A stretch of 64,000 nucleotides of DNA from Rhodoferax sp. (lineage in GTDB: Bacteria > Pseudomonadota > Gammaproteobacteria > Burkholderiales > Burkholderiaceae_C): positions 30,531-94,530 of the forward strand of contig NZ_JANXMU010000058.1 in NCBI RefSeq assembly GCF_025354435.1, written 5' to 3'. The position numbers were made by a program, and so were the translations under genes. The notes under the pieces are model-generated. The model searched no databases and was not told where the DNA came from. It saw nothing but the letters and a program-made list of their open reading frames with translations. Position 1 is the first letter of the stretch. Each line of letters begins with the position of its first letter. This document shows, piece after piece, positions 47,059-58,582 of the stretch.

Positions 47059-48579
47059 TCAACGGCAGCTGCTGGGGGCCAGCCACTGGCGCAGGGCGGC
47101 GTTGTAGGCCACGTCAAACCGGCCATAGGCGTTGCTGCCGGTGGGGTTGCTGCAACTGGAACTGCCGCCGTACAGCTGACCCACCAGGTAATGGCCGCTG
47201 CCGATGGTTTCAAACAGGGGCGAACCGCTGCTGCCTTCTTCGGTGGCACCGCGGCTGAACTGGGCGTTGACAAAATTGCCGTTGGCCTGGTTCGACACGC
47301 TGCAACTAAAGTCCAGCGACGATGCCATGAGCCCCGTGCAGTTCAGGAACGAACTGATAACACCGCTGCTGATGGCCTGCCAGCTGCCCTGCGGGTGGTG
47401 CAAACCGGCCGCCGCGTCACCCAGCGTGGGGGCATTGACCGACCAGCCTGCAAACACGGCCCCCGTGGGCGGTGTATCGGCCAGGCGCATGAACGAGGTG
47501 TCGGTGGTGGCATTCGCGTAGAGCAAGGTGGCCCCACCGGTGCGGGTGGTGGCTGCAGCATCGGGCGTGGAGCCGCTGCAGGTGCTGGCGCGGTAGAACC
47601 ACCAGGTTTGCAGCGTCGATGCCGCCGCCTGGGTCGAAACGCAGTGGTTGGCCCCAAGAAAGTACGGCGTGCCGCTGCCCGTGGCATCGTTGACCAGCGT
47701 GCCAGTGCACAGATACGCCGCGCCGCCGCTCACAAAGTTCATGCGGGCCACCGCATTGCTCTCGGTGGCGTAGCTGGGGCTGCAGGCCACATCGACCTCA
47801 CAACTGCCGACCGCCGCCTTGGCAGTGTTGCCCACTTTGGCCTCCAACACCGGGCTGCTGAACAGGTGCGAGACACGCGGAATGGCAATTTGCACCTCGG
47901 CGGGAGACACCAGCGCGGGCAGCTCGATCTCCAGCGTGGCCTCGGTGCCGTCCACCACCGGAGCCCAGTAGGTGCGCCCGGCATCGCTGGTGTCGCCCGC
48001 TGCGCGGTTGCGCGCCAGGGTGTCCAGCACGTCTTGGGCCGGAATGGTGTAAGCCGTGGCCGCGCCGGGGGCGTAGACCCGCAGCGTGGCCGAAGCGGGC
48101 AAGCTTTTTACCAGCACGCCCAAGCGCAGGCCCACGGCCTGACCGGACTGGATGCTGATGGCCGCCACCTGTCCACCCGCTGCCGTGGCCTGCCACTGCA
48201 GCAAAGCCGCGGTGCTGGCCAACGTGCCCGTGGCGGCCACATCGCGCGGCAAACCGATCTGCTGGGGCACGCCCATCTGCGCCACCAGGGGTTTGACGGC
48301 CGCCACCTTGGCCTGCGCCACATCGCCCAGGGCGATGGCGCGGGCCAGCACCTGCAGTGCGGGGCGCGGCTGCAGCGGCGATGCCGTGCTGCCCGCGGTC
48401 TGGCGCATCGATTCGGCCTGCGCGCCCGTACCCGACAGCAGATTGACTGCCGCAGATTTGGCCGTGGTGGTGGACACTGCGGCGCACACCGCCGGGCTGC
48501 CACCGTCGCTGCCGCCACCGCAACTGGCCAACAACCCCGCTACGGCCAACAGGCCCATTCCATTCCAACTGCGCACCAT
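47059..48579 (-). CDS. Secreted trypsin-fold serine peptidase lipoprotein (lysyl endopeptidase-like)
   Basis: A 506-aa exported protein. A lipoprotein signal ends LLASC at Cys20, and a long N-terminal prodomain-like part follows. The catalytic domain has His312 (LGANHC), Asp360 (TTDTSFMRL) and Ser451 (EEGSSGSPLF), the arrangement of Achromobacter lysyl endopeptidase and related S1 peptidases. Several cysteines (CEVDVAC, CTGT, CSGS, SSCS) could form disulfides. Its mRNA ends in the repeat hairpin at 46991-47042. Confidence 0.88.
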   Translation of the reverse strand: MVRSWNGMGLLAVAGLLASCGGGSDGGSPAVCAAVSTTTAKSAAVNLLSGTGAQAESMRQTAGSTASPLQPRPALQVLARAIALGDVAQAKVAAVKPLVAQMGVPQQIGLPRDVAATGTLASTAALLQWQATAAGGQVAAISIQSGQAVGLRLGVLVKSLPASATLRVYAPGAATAYTIPAQDVLDTLARNRAAGDTSDAGRTYWAPVVDGTEATLEIELPALVSPAEVQIAIPRVSHLFSSPVLEAKVGNTAKAAVGSCEVDVACSPSYATESNAVARMNFVSGGAAYLCTGTLVNDATGSGTPYFLGANHCVSTQAAASTLQTWWFYRASTCSGSTPDAAATTRTGGATLLYANATTDTSFMRLADTPPTGAVFAGWSVNAPTLGDAAAGLHHPQGSWQAISSGVISSFLNCTGLMASSLDFSCSVSNQANGNFVNAQFSRGATEEGSSGSPLFETIGSGHYLVGQLYGGSSSCSNPTGSNAYGRFDVAYNAALRQWLAPSSCR

Positions 48580-48614
48580 ATTTATCTCCTAAAAACTCGG
48601 CCCAATGTACCCGG

Positions 48615-50581
<1,967 letters not shown>

Positions 50582-50582
<1 letters not shown>

Positions 50583-51478
50583 CAGAGTTGCCTCCGACGT
50601 ACCTTCTGCACCGCCAGGCAGCGCAGCAGTGACCCCAGGACCGAGCCGGTCCACAGCAGGCGCGACGGCGCGGGGGCCTGGGCGTACAAGGTCTGCACAT
50701 CGGGCGGCAAAGATTCCGGCAAGCGCAGCCGCAGCCACTGCCAGACCATTTCATACTGCACGCCACGCTGGGCATAGCGCCACAGGCGGCGTGCGTAGGT
50801 GCGGTAGTCGTGCAGCCGCCAGGGGCTGAGCGAGCGGAACGCAAACCCGGCCTCGGGCGCAAACACCACGTAGTCGCTGCCCTCCAGCTCCATGGCGATG
50901 GGCTGCAGGTCGCGGCCCGCCCACAGGGACACCAGCCAGTCTTCGCCCACTAGGCCCAGCGGCAGGCGGATACCGCGCTGGCGCAGGGTCTGCACAAAGC
51001 TGCCGCGCAGCGCGTACAGCCCGCCCGCCAGCGTGCCTTGGCTCAGCATGCGCTGGCTCCAGCCCTCGCGGTCGCGGCCGGTGGTGGGCAGGGCCCCCAC
51101 GGCGTGGGCTGCAGGCACCTGCGCCAGCCGCTCGGCCAGCGCGCGCAAGGCACCGGGGGCGACCTGCACGTCGCCGTCCACAAACACGTGCAGGGTGGGC
51201 GTGGCTGCCATGGTGTGCACGTATTCGTTCCAGGCGTTGGCCTTGTCGGCCAGCGCGATCTCCACCACGCGCAGATGGGGCCTGGTCGCCGCCAGATCAC
51301 GCACCACCTGCGCCGTGCCGTCCTGGCAGCCATTGGCCAGCACCACCACCTCGACCGCCATACCCTGGGCGGCGGCCTCGATGCTGCGCAGGGTGGCGGC
51401 AATGCGCGGGGCCTCGTTGTGGGCAAATACCGCGATCGACCAGGTGGCGGCCATATTGGTTGAGGGATGGGGTTGCAT
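50582..51478 (-). CDS. Family 2 glycosyltransferase inside the macAB operon
   Basis: A 298-aa GT2 enzyme. [18 protein letters not shown] is the nucleotide-sugar binding start, and the DxD-type metal motif is [13 protein letters not shown] later GEDWLVSLW matches the acidic catalytic region. C-terminal amphipathic stretches suggest membrane association. Both ends overlap neighbours by stop-start contact (TGATG with macA and with macB), so it is translated as part of the export operon. Confidence 0.88.
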
Positions 51479-52791
51479 CAAAACGGCAGCTTGGGCGCGC
51501 CTGCACGGGGGGCTCCAGCCAGGGGGTTGCCGGTGACGACCGCCGTGCCGCTTTGCAATGCGCCATTGGGGTCGACCAGCTCGGTGCTGCTGCCGTCGGT
51601 AATGCCCAGGCAGACGTTGGTGGCCACGGGCTTGCCCAGCGCGTCCAGCAGGTAGATTCGGCCCCGGCGTGCAGAATTTATAGAAATAGTGCCGCTAGCA
51701 CATGTAGTACCTACGCTAGTAGCTACGGTATTTGTAGCATTTACTGTATCGACAATACGCATGCGCAGGGCGGCGTTGGGCACTTTCAGCACGTCTTGCC
51801 GGATGTCGGTGACCACGCGCACATTGGCCGTCATGCCCGGCAGCAGGCGGCCGTCGGTATTGGCAAAGCGCAGCACGGCCACGTAGGTGACCACATTGGC
51901 CACGTTCAGCGCGGCCTTGCGCACCTGGCGCACCTCGGCCTCAAAGGTCTGGCCGGGGAAGGCATCGACATTGAAATTGGCTTTTTGCCCCAGGCGGATG
52001 CGGCCCACGTCGCTCTCGTCGATGCTGGCTTCGACCTGCATGTCGTGCAGGTTTTGCGCAATCACAAACAGCTCGGGCGCCTGCAGGCTGGCGGCCACGG
52101 TCTGGCCGCGCTCGATGGTGCGTTTGATGACGATGCCGTTGACCGGCGAGGTGATGCGGGTGCGGCCCAGGTCGATGCGCGCCTGGCCCAGCATGGCTTC
52201 GCGCTGCGCCACATTGGCCTGCGCGGTGGTGATCTGCGCCTGGGTCACGCTGGCCTGGGCCTGGGCCAGCTTGAGCAGCTCACCGCTGGTGTTGACCAAG
52301 GCGCGGGTGCGGTCCACCTCGCTTTGGGCGATGAATTGCTTGTCGGCCAGGTCGCGCTTGCGGTCATGGTCGCGCTGGGCCTCGGTCAGGTCCACCTGGG
52401 CTTTGGAGATGGCGGCCCGGCCCGCTGCGGCGTTGGCCTGGGCTGTCAGCACCGCGGCCCGCGCGGCATCCACATCGGCCTGGGCCGAGCGCACGCGGTA
52501 TTCAAAGGTTTCCGAGTCCAGTATGGCGATGAGCTGCCCAGCCTTGACCTCGTCATTGAAGTCAGCGTACAGCTCCTTGATCTGCCCCGACACCTGGGTG
52601 CCCACCGACACCTGGGTCACCGGGTTCACCGCCCCGCTGGCCGCCACGGTGGCCAGTAGCGGCCCGCGCTCCAAGGTGCCGGTGCGGTACACCGGCAGGT
52701 CCGCAGCGCGGCTCTGGTTCCACCACCACGCAGCCCCGCCCAGCACAAGCACGGCCACCAGTCCCCACACCCATCGCTTCATTTTTCGCAT
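51478..52791 (-). CDS. macA: MacA-type periplasmic adaptor (membrane fusion protein)
   Basis: A 437-aa HlyD/RND-type adaptor. The N-terminal membrane anchor is at residues about 6-24, the lipoyl domain (QVSVGTQVSGQIKELYADFN) follows, then a long coiled-coil hairpin (about 100-200) and beta-barrel (DLGRTRITSPVNGIVIKR). It links MacB to a TolC-type channel. Residues 355-370, in a C-terminal linker, are encoded by a copy of the dispersed palindromic repeat (TVATSVGTTCASGTIS). Confidence 0.92.
   Translation of the reverse strand: MRKMKRWVWGLVAVLVLGGAAWWWNQSRAADLPVYRTGTLERGPLLATVAASGAVNPVTQVSVGTQVSGQIKELYADFNDEVKAGQLIAILDSETFEYRVRSAQADVDAARAAVLTAQANAAAGRAAISKAQVDLTEAQRDHDRKRDLADKQFIAQSEVDRTRALVNTSGELLKLAQAQASVTQAQITTAQANVAQREAMLGQARIDLGRTRITSPVNGIVIKRTIERGQTVAASLQAPELFVIAQNLHDMQVEASIDESDVGRIRLGQKANFNVDAFPGQTFEAEVRQVRKAALNVANVVTYVAVLRFANTDGRLLPGMTANVRVVTDIRQDVLKVPNAALRMRIVDTVNATNTVATSVGTTCASGTISINSARRGRIYLLDALGKPVATNVCLGITDGSSTELVDPNGALQSGTAVVTGNPLAGAPRAGAPKLPF
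51674..51735 (-). repeat. Dispersed palindromic repeat, family A (inside macA)
   Basis: On the minus strand: CGTAGCTACTAGCGTAGGTA, then CTACATGTGCTAGCGGCACT and ATTTCTATAAATTC. It is in the sense direction of macA and in the same frame as both DUF748 copies. Confidence 0.9.
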
Positions 52792-52844
52792 TGGAGCGAT
52801 TGTAGGAACGGGTGGTTACAAAATTTCGTGTGGGGTTACAACGG

Positions 52845-53462
52845 TTATTCCGCACGGCGTACCAGGCGCACGGCCAGCTCGTGCATGCCAGCCGGGTGCG
52901 GCACCTGGGGGTATGGCGGCGCGGGCCAGTCCCATTGGGCGCTGGGAAACAAGGCGCGCATGGCGTTGATATCGCAGTGGTACGGCGGGCCCTCTACCCG
53001 CCCCTGCGCCATGGCCTCGGGCCGGGGCATTTGCATGAAGGCCGCCCACAGGCTGCCATCGGGCCGCAACCACTGCCGCAGTTGGCCTGCGTAGGCGAAC
53101 CAGGAGTCAGGGTGGATGGCGCACAGGCAGGTTTGTTCGTACACCGCGTCAAAGGGTTGCGCAGGCAGGTAGCTGCGTACATCCGCCTGCACCACCTCGG
53201 CCGCCAGCCCCTGGGCCTGCAGATGCGCCTGCGTGCGCGCCACTGCCGCCGGGGTGTAGTCCAGGCCCACCACCTCAAAGCCGCGCCGGGCCAGTTCGGC
53301 CACCTCCCAGCCACCACCGCAGCCCGGCACGGCGATGCGGCATGGCTGCAATGCGCCGCTGTCCAGCCAGGCCAGCAACTGTGGACTGGGGCCACCGCGG
53401 TCCCAGCCGGTTTGCTGGGTGTCGAAACGCGCTTGCCAAAAGGCGATACCAGGGCCTGCCAT
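52845..53462 (-). CDS. TPMT-family SAM-dependent methyltransferase
   Basis: A 205-aa methyltransferase of the thiopurine S-methyltransferase family. The SAM site is AVPGCGGGWEVAELARRG with VVGLDYTPAAVA, and the family's YEQTCLCAIHPDSW is present. Bacterial members act on small thiols, selenium or tellurium species, or unknown substrates. The start is the second Met (MAGPGIAFWQARF). It is followed 16 bp upstream by the NlpC/P60 gene in the same direction. Confidence 0.88.
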   Translation of the reverse strand: MAGPGIAFWQARFDTQQTGWDRGGPSPQLLAWLDSGALQPCRIAVPGCGGGWEVAELARRGFEVVGLDYTPAAVARTQAHLQAQGLAAEVVQADVRSYLPAQPFDAVYEQTCLCAIHPDSWFAYAGQLRQWLRPDGSLWAAFMQMPRPEAMAQGRVEGPPYHCDINAMRALFPSAQWDWPAPPYPQVPHPAGMHELAVRLVRRAE

Positions 53463-53478
53463 CAAATACCTCCAAAAA

Positions 53479-53979
53479 TCAGGGCCGCCGAAACGCGGTG
53501 GGCTGGCGAGACCAGTAGCTGGAAATCAGCAGGTCCAGCCGCACCTCACCGCCCGTGGACGGCGCGTGCACAAACCGCCCTTCGCCCACATAGATGCCCG
53601 CATGCGTGGCCGCGCCGCGCGGGGCAAACACCACCAGGTCGCCGGTGCGCACCGCATCGGCAGGCACGGCCTGGCCCCAGTTGACCAGGGCAGCCACGGT
53701 ACGCGGAGCCGGTAGGCCCGCTTGGGATTTGTAGACGTAGCCAATCAGGCCGCTGCAGTCAAACCCGGTTGAGGGCGTGTTGCCGCCGTAGCGGTAGGGC
53801 GTGCCCACCAGGCTGATGGCGTACAGGGTCACATCGTTGGCCTCTTCCACCGTCAAGCGCGAGGGGCCCATGGGGCCCGCCGTGGCGGGGCGCGACGGCG
53901 GCGCGGTGGCGCAACCTGCCAGCGTGAGCAGCAAAACCCCAGCGGCTACCGTGCAATACCTGCGTGTGTGTGCGTCCAT
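53479..53979 (-). CDS. NlpC/P60 (C40) peptidoglycan peptidase lipoprotein
   Basis: A 166-aa lipoprotein. The signal peptide ends LTLAGC at Cys23. The NlpC/P60 catalytic residues are Cys75 (GFDCSGLIGYVY), His126 (THAGIYVG) and His138 (FVHAPSTGG). It cleaves peptide cross-links in peptidoglycan. The start is the ATG giving MDAHTRRYC; a start 17 codons upstream would lie in the repeat element. Confidence 0.92.
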   Translation of the reverse strand: MDAHTRRYCTVAAGVLLLTLAGCATAPPSRPATAGPMGPSRLTVEEANDVTLYAISLVGTPYRYGGNTPSTGFDCSGLIGYVYKSQAGLPAPRTVAALVNWGQAVPADAVRTGDLVVFAPRGAATHAGIYVGEGRFVHAPSTGGEVRLDLLISSYWSRQPTAFRRP

Positions 53980-53987
53980 ATGCTTGA

Positions 53988-54048
53988 TTCTGATAAAAAT
54001 GACCTCTAGCGCCCGTCCATCATGTACCAATAGCTATCAAAATCACAG
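53988..54048 (-). repeat. Dispersed palindromic repeat, family A (intergenic)
   Basis: On the minus strand: TTTTGATAGCTATTGGTACA, then GGGCGCTAGAGGTCATTTTT and an AT tail. Its TGA supplies the stop codon of the upstream Na+/H+ antiporter gene. It lies between that gene and the NlpC/P60 gene. Confidence 0.78.
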
Positions 54049-55320
54049 CAAAAACAAAATTGCCGCCACTACCGTTGGCAGCACTGCCCCGGCCAGCAGA
54101 CCCAGTGCCCCGATCGACTCGTCGTTGAAGCCTTTGCGCAGCAGCGCCACCCCGGCCGGGTTGGGTGCGTTGGCAATTACCGTCAAACCGCCGCCCGCCA
54201 CGGCACCCGCCACCAGCATGTATTTGGCTGGGTCGCTGATGCCCTCGATCAGCGAGCCCAGATAGGTCAGCGCGGCGTTGTCGGTCAGCGCCGTTAAACC
54301 CAGTGCGCCAAAAAACAGCGCCGTGGGGGCCAGGCTGGAAACGATGGGCTGCAGCCACCACTGCTGCATGCCGCCCAGCACCACCAGGCCCGCCAAAAAG
54401 AACCCGACCAGCAGGCCCTCTTTCAAAATCAGCGGGCTCTGGTGCCGCACGTAGGCCTGGGTGTAGCCAATGAAGAACACAAACAGGCCGATAAACACCA
54501 CCGGATGGTGGGCAAATACCACCACCCCGGCTAGAAATGCCAGGTGGATCAGGCTCACCACCAGCGGCACGGGCCGGGTCGCCATGGGCTTGGCGGCGGC
54601 CGTAGTCTTAAGGTACGGGCGCAATAAAAACACCAACACGCTGGCGTTGACCAGCACCGCGATGCAAGCACGCCAGCCAAAGGTACTGGCCATGAAAGCG
54701 CTGTCCCAACCCCACACGGATGCCACCATCAGCACCGGTGGTGCGGCGTACGAGGTCAGCGTGCCGCCGACCGATACATTCACGAACAGCACGCCCAAAG
54801 CCCCGTATTTGAGCCACTCCGGTGGCCCTTGGCGAAACACCAGCGGGGCCAGGATCAGCGCGGCCAGGGTCATGGCTGCGGGTTCGGTGATCAGCGAGCC
54901 CAGCAGCGGCACCAGGGCCATGCCCAGCCAGGCCATGGCTACGGGGGTGGGCAGCGGCAGCACACGGGCCACGCTGCTGAGCCACTGCTGCACCAGTTCC
55001 AGCACCGGGCGCGAGGCGGCCACCACCATCACCACAAACACAAACAGTGGCTCGGTGTACTGGCGCGACTCGGCGTAGGCCAGCGCATCGGCCCCATTGC
55101 CCAACACCGCCATCACCACGATCAGCACAAAAGCCCAGACGCCAAACACCACCTCGACCTCGCCCAGGATGTGGAACAGCCCCGAGTGGAGTGGATACCG
55201 ATGGGCCAGGGTTTCAAACCAACTGGCGGCGAAAGTGTGCAGCAGTGCCAGCCCAAAAAGGACGGCGGCGGCGAGTTGGAGGGCAGTGGGTTGCATGCAG
55301 AAGTACTCGGATAGATCCAT
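54043..55320 (-). CDS. Putative Na+/H+ antiporter (PF07399 type)
   Basis: A 425-aa (or 417-aa from the Met at 55296) inner-membrane protein with about eleven helices. It matches the family described as putative Na+/H+ antiporters, related to the CitT/ArsB superfamily. VNVSVGGTLTSYAAPPVLMV and ALTDNAALTYLGSLIEG, with VIANAPNPAGVALL, mark the two helical hairpins that carry the ion site. The transported ion is not proven. It shares the divergent/convergent neighbourhood with MarR (stop at 55328) on the same strand. Confidence 0.85.
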   Translation of the reverse strand: MDLSEYFCMQPTALQLAAAVLFGLALLHTFAASWFETLAHRYPLHSGLFHILGEVEVVFGVWAFVLIVVMAVLGNGADALAYAESRQYTEPLFVFVVMVVAASRPVLELVQQWLSSVARVLPLPTPVAMAWLGMALVPLLGSLITEPAAMTLAALILAPLVFRQGPPEWLKYGALGVLFVNVSVGGTLTSYAAPPVLMVASVWGWDSAFMASTFGWRACIAVLVNASVLVFLLRPYLKTTAAAKPMATRPVPLVVSLIHLAFLAGVVVFAHHPVVFIGLFVFFIGYTQAYVRHQSPLILKEGLLVGFFLAGLVVLGGMQQWWLQPIVSSLAPTALFFGALGLTALTDNAALTYLGSLIEGISDPAKYMLVAGAVAGGGLTVIANAPNPAGVALLRKGFNDESIGALGLLAGAVLPTVVAAILFLL

Positions 55321-55327
55321 TAAAAAA

Positions 55328-55816
55328 TTATTGCTCGGCCAGTGGAATCCCACCGGCCTGCTCGTCAGCCTTCAGCAGCACGATCAGTTCGGCCAGATCC
55401 TGGTCCAGCCGTTGCAGGCTGGCCTGGGGCAGCTTGCCCAGCGCCAGCGGCAGCACACCGGCGAACGGGCCGGGCACCTGGTCCAGCACGGCGATGCCAC
55501 TGGGCAGAATATGCAACCGCACATTGCGCCAATCCTCCGGGGCTTTGTCCATGCGGATCAGCGCCTTGCGCAGCAGGGCTTTGACCAGATTGCTGGCGGT
55601 ACTTTGGTGGATGTCCATGCCTTTGGCCAAGCCCCCCATGCCGATCCCAGGCTGGTCCCTGACCACGCTCAACGCCCACACCTGCGCACTGCCCAGGCCC
55701 ACCTGGTTTTCCACCTGCTGAAAGTGGCTGCGCACCGCGTTGAACACCACCCGAAACCGGCGTAGCACCTGGGCTGTGGTGGCGGGGTGCTCAGAGGTAT
55801 CTTGGAGTGACAGCAT
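55328..55816 (-). CDS. MarR-family transcriptional regulator
   Basis: A 162-aa MarR regulator. The winged helix holds GMGGLAKGMDIHQSTASNLV and the following helix LLRKALIRM. It lies 8 bp upstream of the antiporter start on the same strand and is divergent from the broken ClC gene, either of which it may control. Confidence 0.88.
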   Translation of the reverse strand: MLSLQDTSEHPATTAQVLRRFRVVFNAVRSHFQQVENQVGLGSAQVWALSVVRDQPGIGMGGLAKGMDIHQSTASNLVKALLRKALIRMDKAPEDWRNVRLHILPSGIAVLDQVPGPFAGVLPLALGKLPQASLQRLDQDLAELIVLLKADEQAGGIPLAEQ

Positions 55817-55920
55817 AGCGCGATGATAGAGGCCAATGGGCGGTCCACCCTGCGGCGTGGAGCACCCTACAATCTAATATATTGCATCAAATGTAATTCC
55901 CATCCTACCAAGGCCAACCC

Positions 55921-57240
55921 ATGCAGCCGCATCCCCGCATTTTCACTGCCCTCCAGCAAGAAGTGGCCGACTAGCGTTTGTGGGCCGGGCGCGGCGTGGT
56001 GCTGGGGTTTGCCGCACTGGCAGGTTTGACGGTGGTGGCCTTTACCTGGTTGACGGAACATGCTCTGCAGATGTTTTCTGTGCTGGACGCACAGGCTTGG
56101 TGGGCCCCGCTGCTGTGGACCCCCGCCTGCACCGCGGCCATCGTCTGGCTGACGCGGCGGTTTGCCCCCTGTGCCGCGGGCTCGGGCATTCCACAGGTGA
56201 TGGCTGCCCTCACCCCCGAGGTGCCACCCGCAGCGCGCGGGCTGTTTGTGTCGCTGCGCCTGGCGCTGGCCAAGGCGCTACTGACAGCCTGGGGCCTGCT
56301 GGCCGGTTTGTCGCTGGGGCGTGAAGGCCCGTCGGTGCAGATTGCTGCCGGAGTCATGCACCACGCGCGCCGCTGACTGCCCAAGGGCTCGCGGGTGTCG
56401 GAGCACGGCCTGCTGCTGGCCGGCGGCGCGGCAGGCATCGCGGCGGCGTTCAACACCCCGCTGGGCGGCGTGATGTTTGCCATTGAAGAGCTATCACGCA
56501 GGCCCGAACAGCGCAGCAGCGGCCTGCTGCTGGCGGCGATTGTGCTCAGTGGTTTGATGGCCGTATCGGTGTACGGCAACACCACCTATTTTGGGGTGAT
56601 CCACATTGAAAATTTAAGCATGGCGCTGCTGCTGCCGGGTCTGCTGGTCACGGTGTGCTGCGGGTTGGCGGGCGGGCTGTTTGCGCGGCTGTTGGTGGTG
56701 TCACTGTCGGGCAGCTCGGCCGATGCGTTTACCCGGTTTCGCCAGTCTGCGCCCGTGCGGTTTGCCGCCGCCTGCGGGCTCGCCGTGGCGGTGCTGGGTG
56801 TAGTGAGCCAAAGTGCCACTTACGGAAGCGGCTACGGCCACACCCGCGCCCTGCTGGAGGGCCACGGCGACGCCGCGCCGCTGTTCATGCCGTTGAAGTT
56901 CATCGCCACCTGGCTCACCACCTGGGCCGGGGTGCCCGCGGGTATTTTTGCGCCCTCGCTGGCGATTGGCGGGGCCTTGGGCAACGACATCGCCCTGCTG
57001 ACCGGCTACGTCAACGCGCCCACGCTCATCGCTTTGGGCATGACGGGCTTTCTGGCGGCGGTGACCCAGGCCCCCATGACCTCGTTCATCATCGTGATGG
57101 AAATGGTGGACGGCCACGGCCTGGTACTGAGCCTGATGGCCAGCGCCCTGGTGGCCAGCGGTGTGTCACGCCTGGTCAGCGCGCCGCTGTACGCGTCGCT
57201 GGCAGCGTTGCAATTGCGGCGGGTGCCGCAGGTGTCCTAG
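55921..57240 (+). pseudogene. ClC-type chloride channel gene with two in-frame stop codons
   Basis: A single frame of 440 codons encodes a ClC channel/antiporter of betaproteobacterial type: AAGSGIPQVMAAL, then SLGREGPSVQIAAG (the GREGP selectivity motif), FNTPLGGVMFAIEEL, and PAGIFAPSLAIGGALGN. The frame is broken by TAG at 55972-55974 (EVAD-stop-RLWAGRG) and TGA at 56374-56376 (HHARR-stop-LPKG). In both places the family has Trp (DWRLW and ARRWLP). Each stop is one G-to-A change from TGG. The rest looks intact. A short internal protein from 55978 or 56395 is possible but unlikely to work. Confidence 0.9.
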
Positions 57241-57330
57241 GCGGTGTAAACCCTGGGTGTCGTGCACTTGACAGCGCGCTGCGGGCTCGCACTCTTAGCA
57301 TGCCATACACCCCAAAAGAAGGAGACCCCC

Positions 57331-57870
57331 ATGGCATCCCTGTTCCGCCCCGCCACCGTGCTGATGGTGCAGTACGCGCACTACCACCGCGACCGGCGCA
57401 ACATCGCCACGCACTACGTCGGCATTCCGCTGATCGTGTTCGGCATCGGCGTGCTGCTGGCGCGCTGGCAGCTGGACGGTAATCCGCTCACCGCCGCCTG
57501 GCTGCTCTGGATACTCAGCACGCTGTGGTACCTCAGCCGGGGCAATCTGTTACTGGGTGTGGCCGTTAGTATGGCCAATGGCCTGCTGATCGCGCTGGCC
57601 CACCAAGTGGCGGGCGGCAGCGTAGCCCATTGGCTGGGCTGGGGCCTAGGTAGCTTTGCGGTGGGCTGGGTGCTGCAGTTCATCGGGCACTACTTTGAGG
57701 GCCGCAAACCGGCGTTTATGGACGATTTGGTGGGCCTGCTGGTCGGGCCGATGTTCGTCACCGGCGAGGCCTTGTTTGCGCTGGGCTGGGGCAAAAACCT
57801 GCTGGCCGAAATCGAGCGCAGCGCCGGACCCACGTGCATTCGCCCCACGAAAAAACCACAAGCTTTTTAA
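57331..57870 (+). CDS. Mpo1-like / DUF962 membrane protein
   Basis: A 179-aa membrane protein of the Mpo1/DUF962 (YGL010w-like) family. In yeast this family is a 2-hydroxy fatty acid dioxygenase. Histidine motifs YAHYHRDRRNIATHYVG and the second FIGHYFEGRKPAF are conserved and likely bind iron. It has four membrane helices. The ATG has an excellent ribosome site (AAGGAG, 57318-57323). Confidence 0.9.
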   Translation: MASLFRPATVLMVQYAHYHRDRRNIATHYVGIPLIVFGIGVLLARWQLDGNPLTAAWLLWILSTLWYLSRGNLLLGVAVSMANGLLIALAHQVAGGSVAHWLGWGLGSFAVGWVLQFIGHYFEGRKPAFMDDLVGLLVGPMFVTGEALFALGWGKNLLAEIERSAGPTCIRPTKKPQAF

Positions 57871-57915
57871 GGCTCTAGCGCAAATACCATCTACGCCAGT
57901 AGCTACATTTTCAAT
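57862..57915 (-). repeat. Dispersed palindromic repeat, family A (intergenic, convergent junction)
   Basis: On the minus strand: GAAAATGTAGCTACTGGCGT, then ATTTGCGCTAGAGCC and an AT tail. It spans the 51-bp gap between the convergent Mpo1-like and XRE-cupin genes and touches the end of the Mpo1-like gene. Confidence 0.85.
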
Positions 57916-57921
57916 AGCAAA

Positions 57922-58512
57922 CTACAAATATGGTGGCGTGCAGGCCGACACAATCTCGACCACGCTGTCGCCGATATTGCGAAAGCGGTGCGGCAGGCTA
58001 CTGTCGAACAAATAGGCATCGCCCGCCTTTAGCACCCGCACCTGCTCGCCCACGGTCAGCTCGATCTCGCCGCTAAGCACAATGCCGCCCTCGTGCGATT
58101 CGTGCTCCAGCATGTCCACACCGGTATCGGCACCGGGCGCGTAACGTTCTTGCAGTATTTGCAGGTTGTGGGCGCGGGCATTGCCCACCTGGCGCAGCGT
58201 CAGCGTGCGGTCGCCGCTGGCACCGGGGGCGTGGCGGGTCAGGCGGGATGTCAAATCCACCAGGTCGGCCGGGCTGTGGAACACGGCATCGGCCTGGGGT
58301 TGGTCGGGCTCGAAAAACTCCGCCATGGTCAGCGGCACGCCACTCAAGATTTTGCGCAGCGAGGCCACCGAGGGGCTGCTTTTGTTCTGCTCGATGGTCG
58401 AAATCTGGCTGGACGGCACGCCCGCCCGCTCCGCCAGTTGCCGCTGCGACCAGCCCGCCACCATGCGCACCTGGCGCAAGCGGCTCCCCACATCAAACGG
58501 ACCATCCAGCAT
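57922..58512 (-). CDS. XRE-family regulator with C-terminal cupin (PuuR-like)
   Basis: A 196-aa regulator. The helix-turn-helix is RLRQVRMVAGWSQRQLAERA with VPSSQISTIEQN, and the cupin domain holds MLEHESHEGGIVLSGEIEL and HRFRNIGDSVVE. Such regulators sense polyamines or amino acids. The start is the ATG giving MLDGPFDVGSRLRQ. It is divergent from davB (70-bp gap), which it probably controls. Confidence 0.92.
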   Translation of the reverse strand: MLDGPFDVGSRLRQVRMVAGWSQRQLAERAGVPSSQISTIEQNKSSPSVASLRKILSGVPLTMAEFFEPDQPQADAVFHSPADLVDLTSRLTRHAPGASGDRTLTLRQVGNARAHNLQILQERYAPGADTGVDMLEHESHEGGIVLSGEIELTVGEQVRVLKAGDAYLFDSSLPHRFRNIGDSVVEIVSACTPPYL

Positions 58513-58582
58513 AAATAATTTCCCCAAACGCTCAATATTTTGAGCAAAATATACACTTATACCGATCACTTGCACCATTGCC

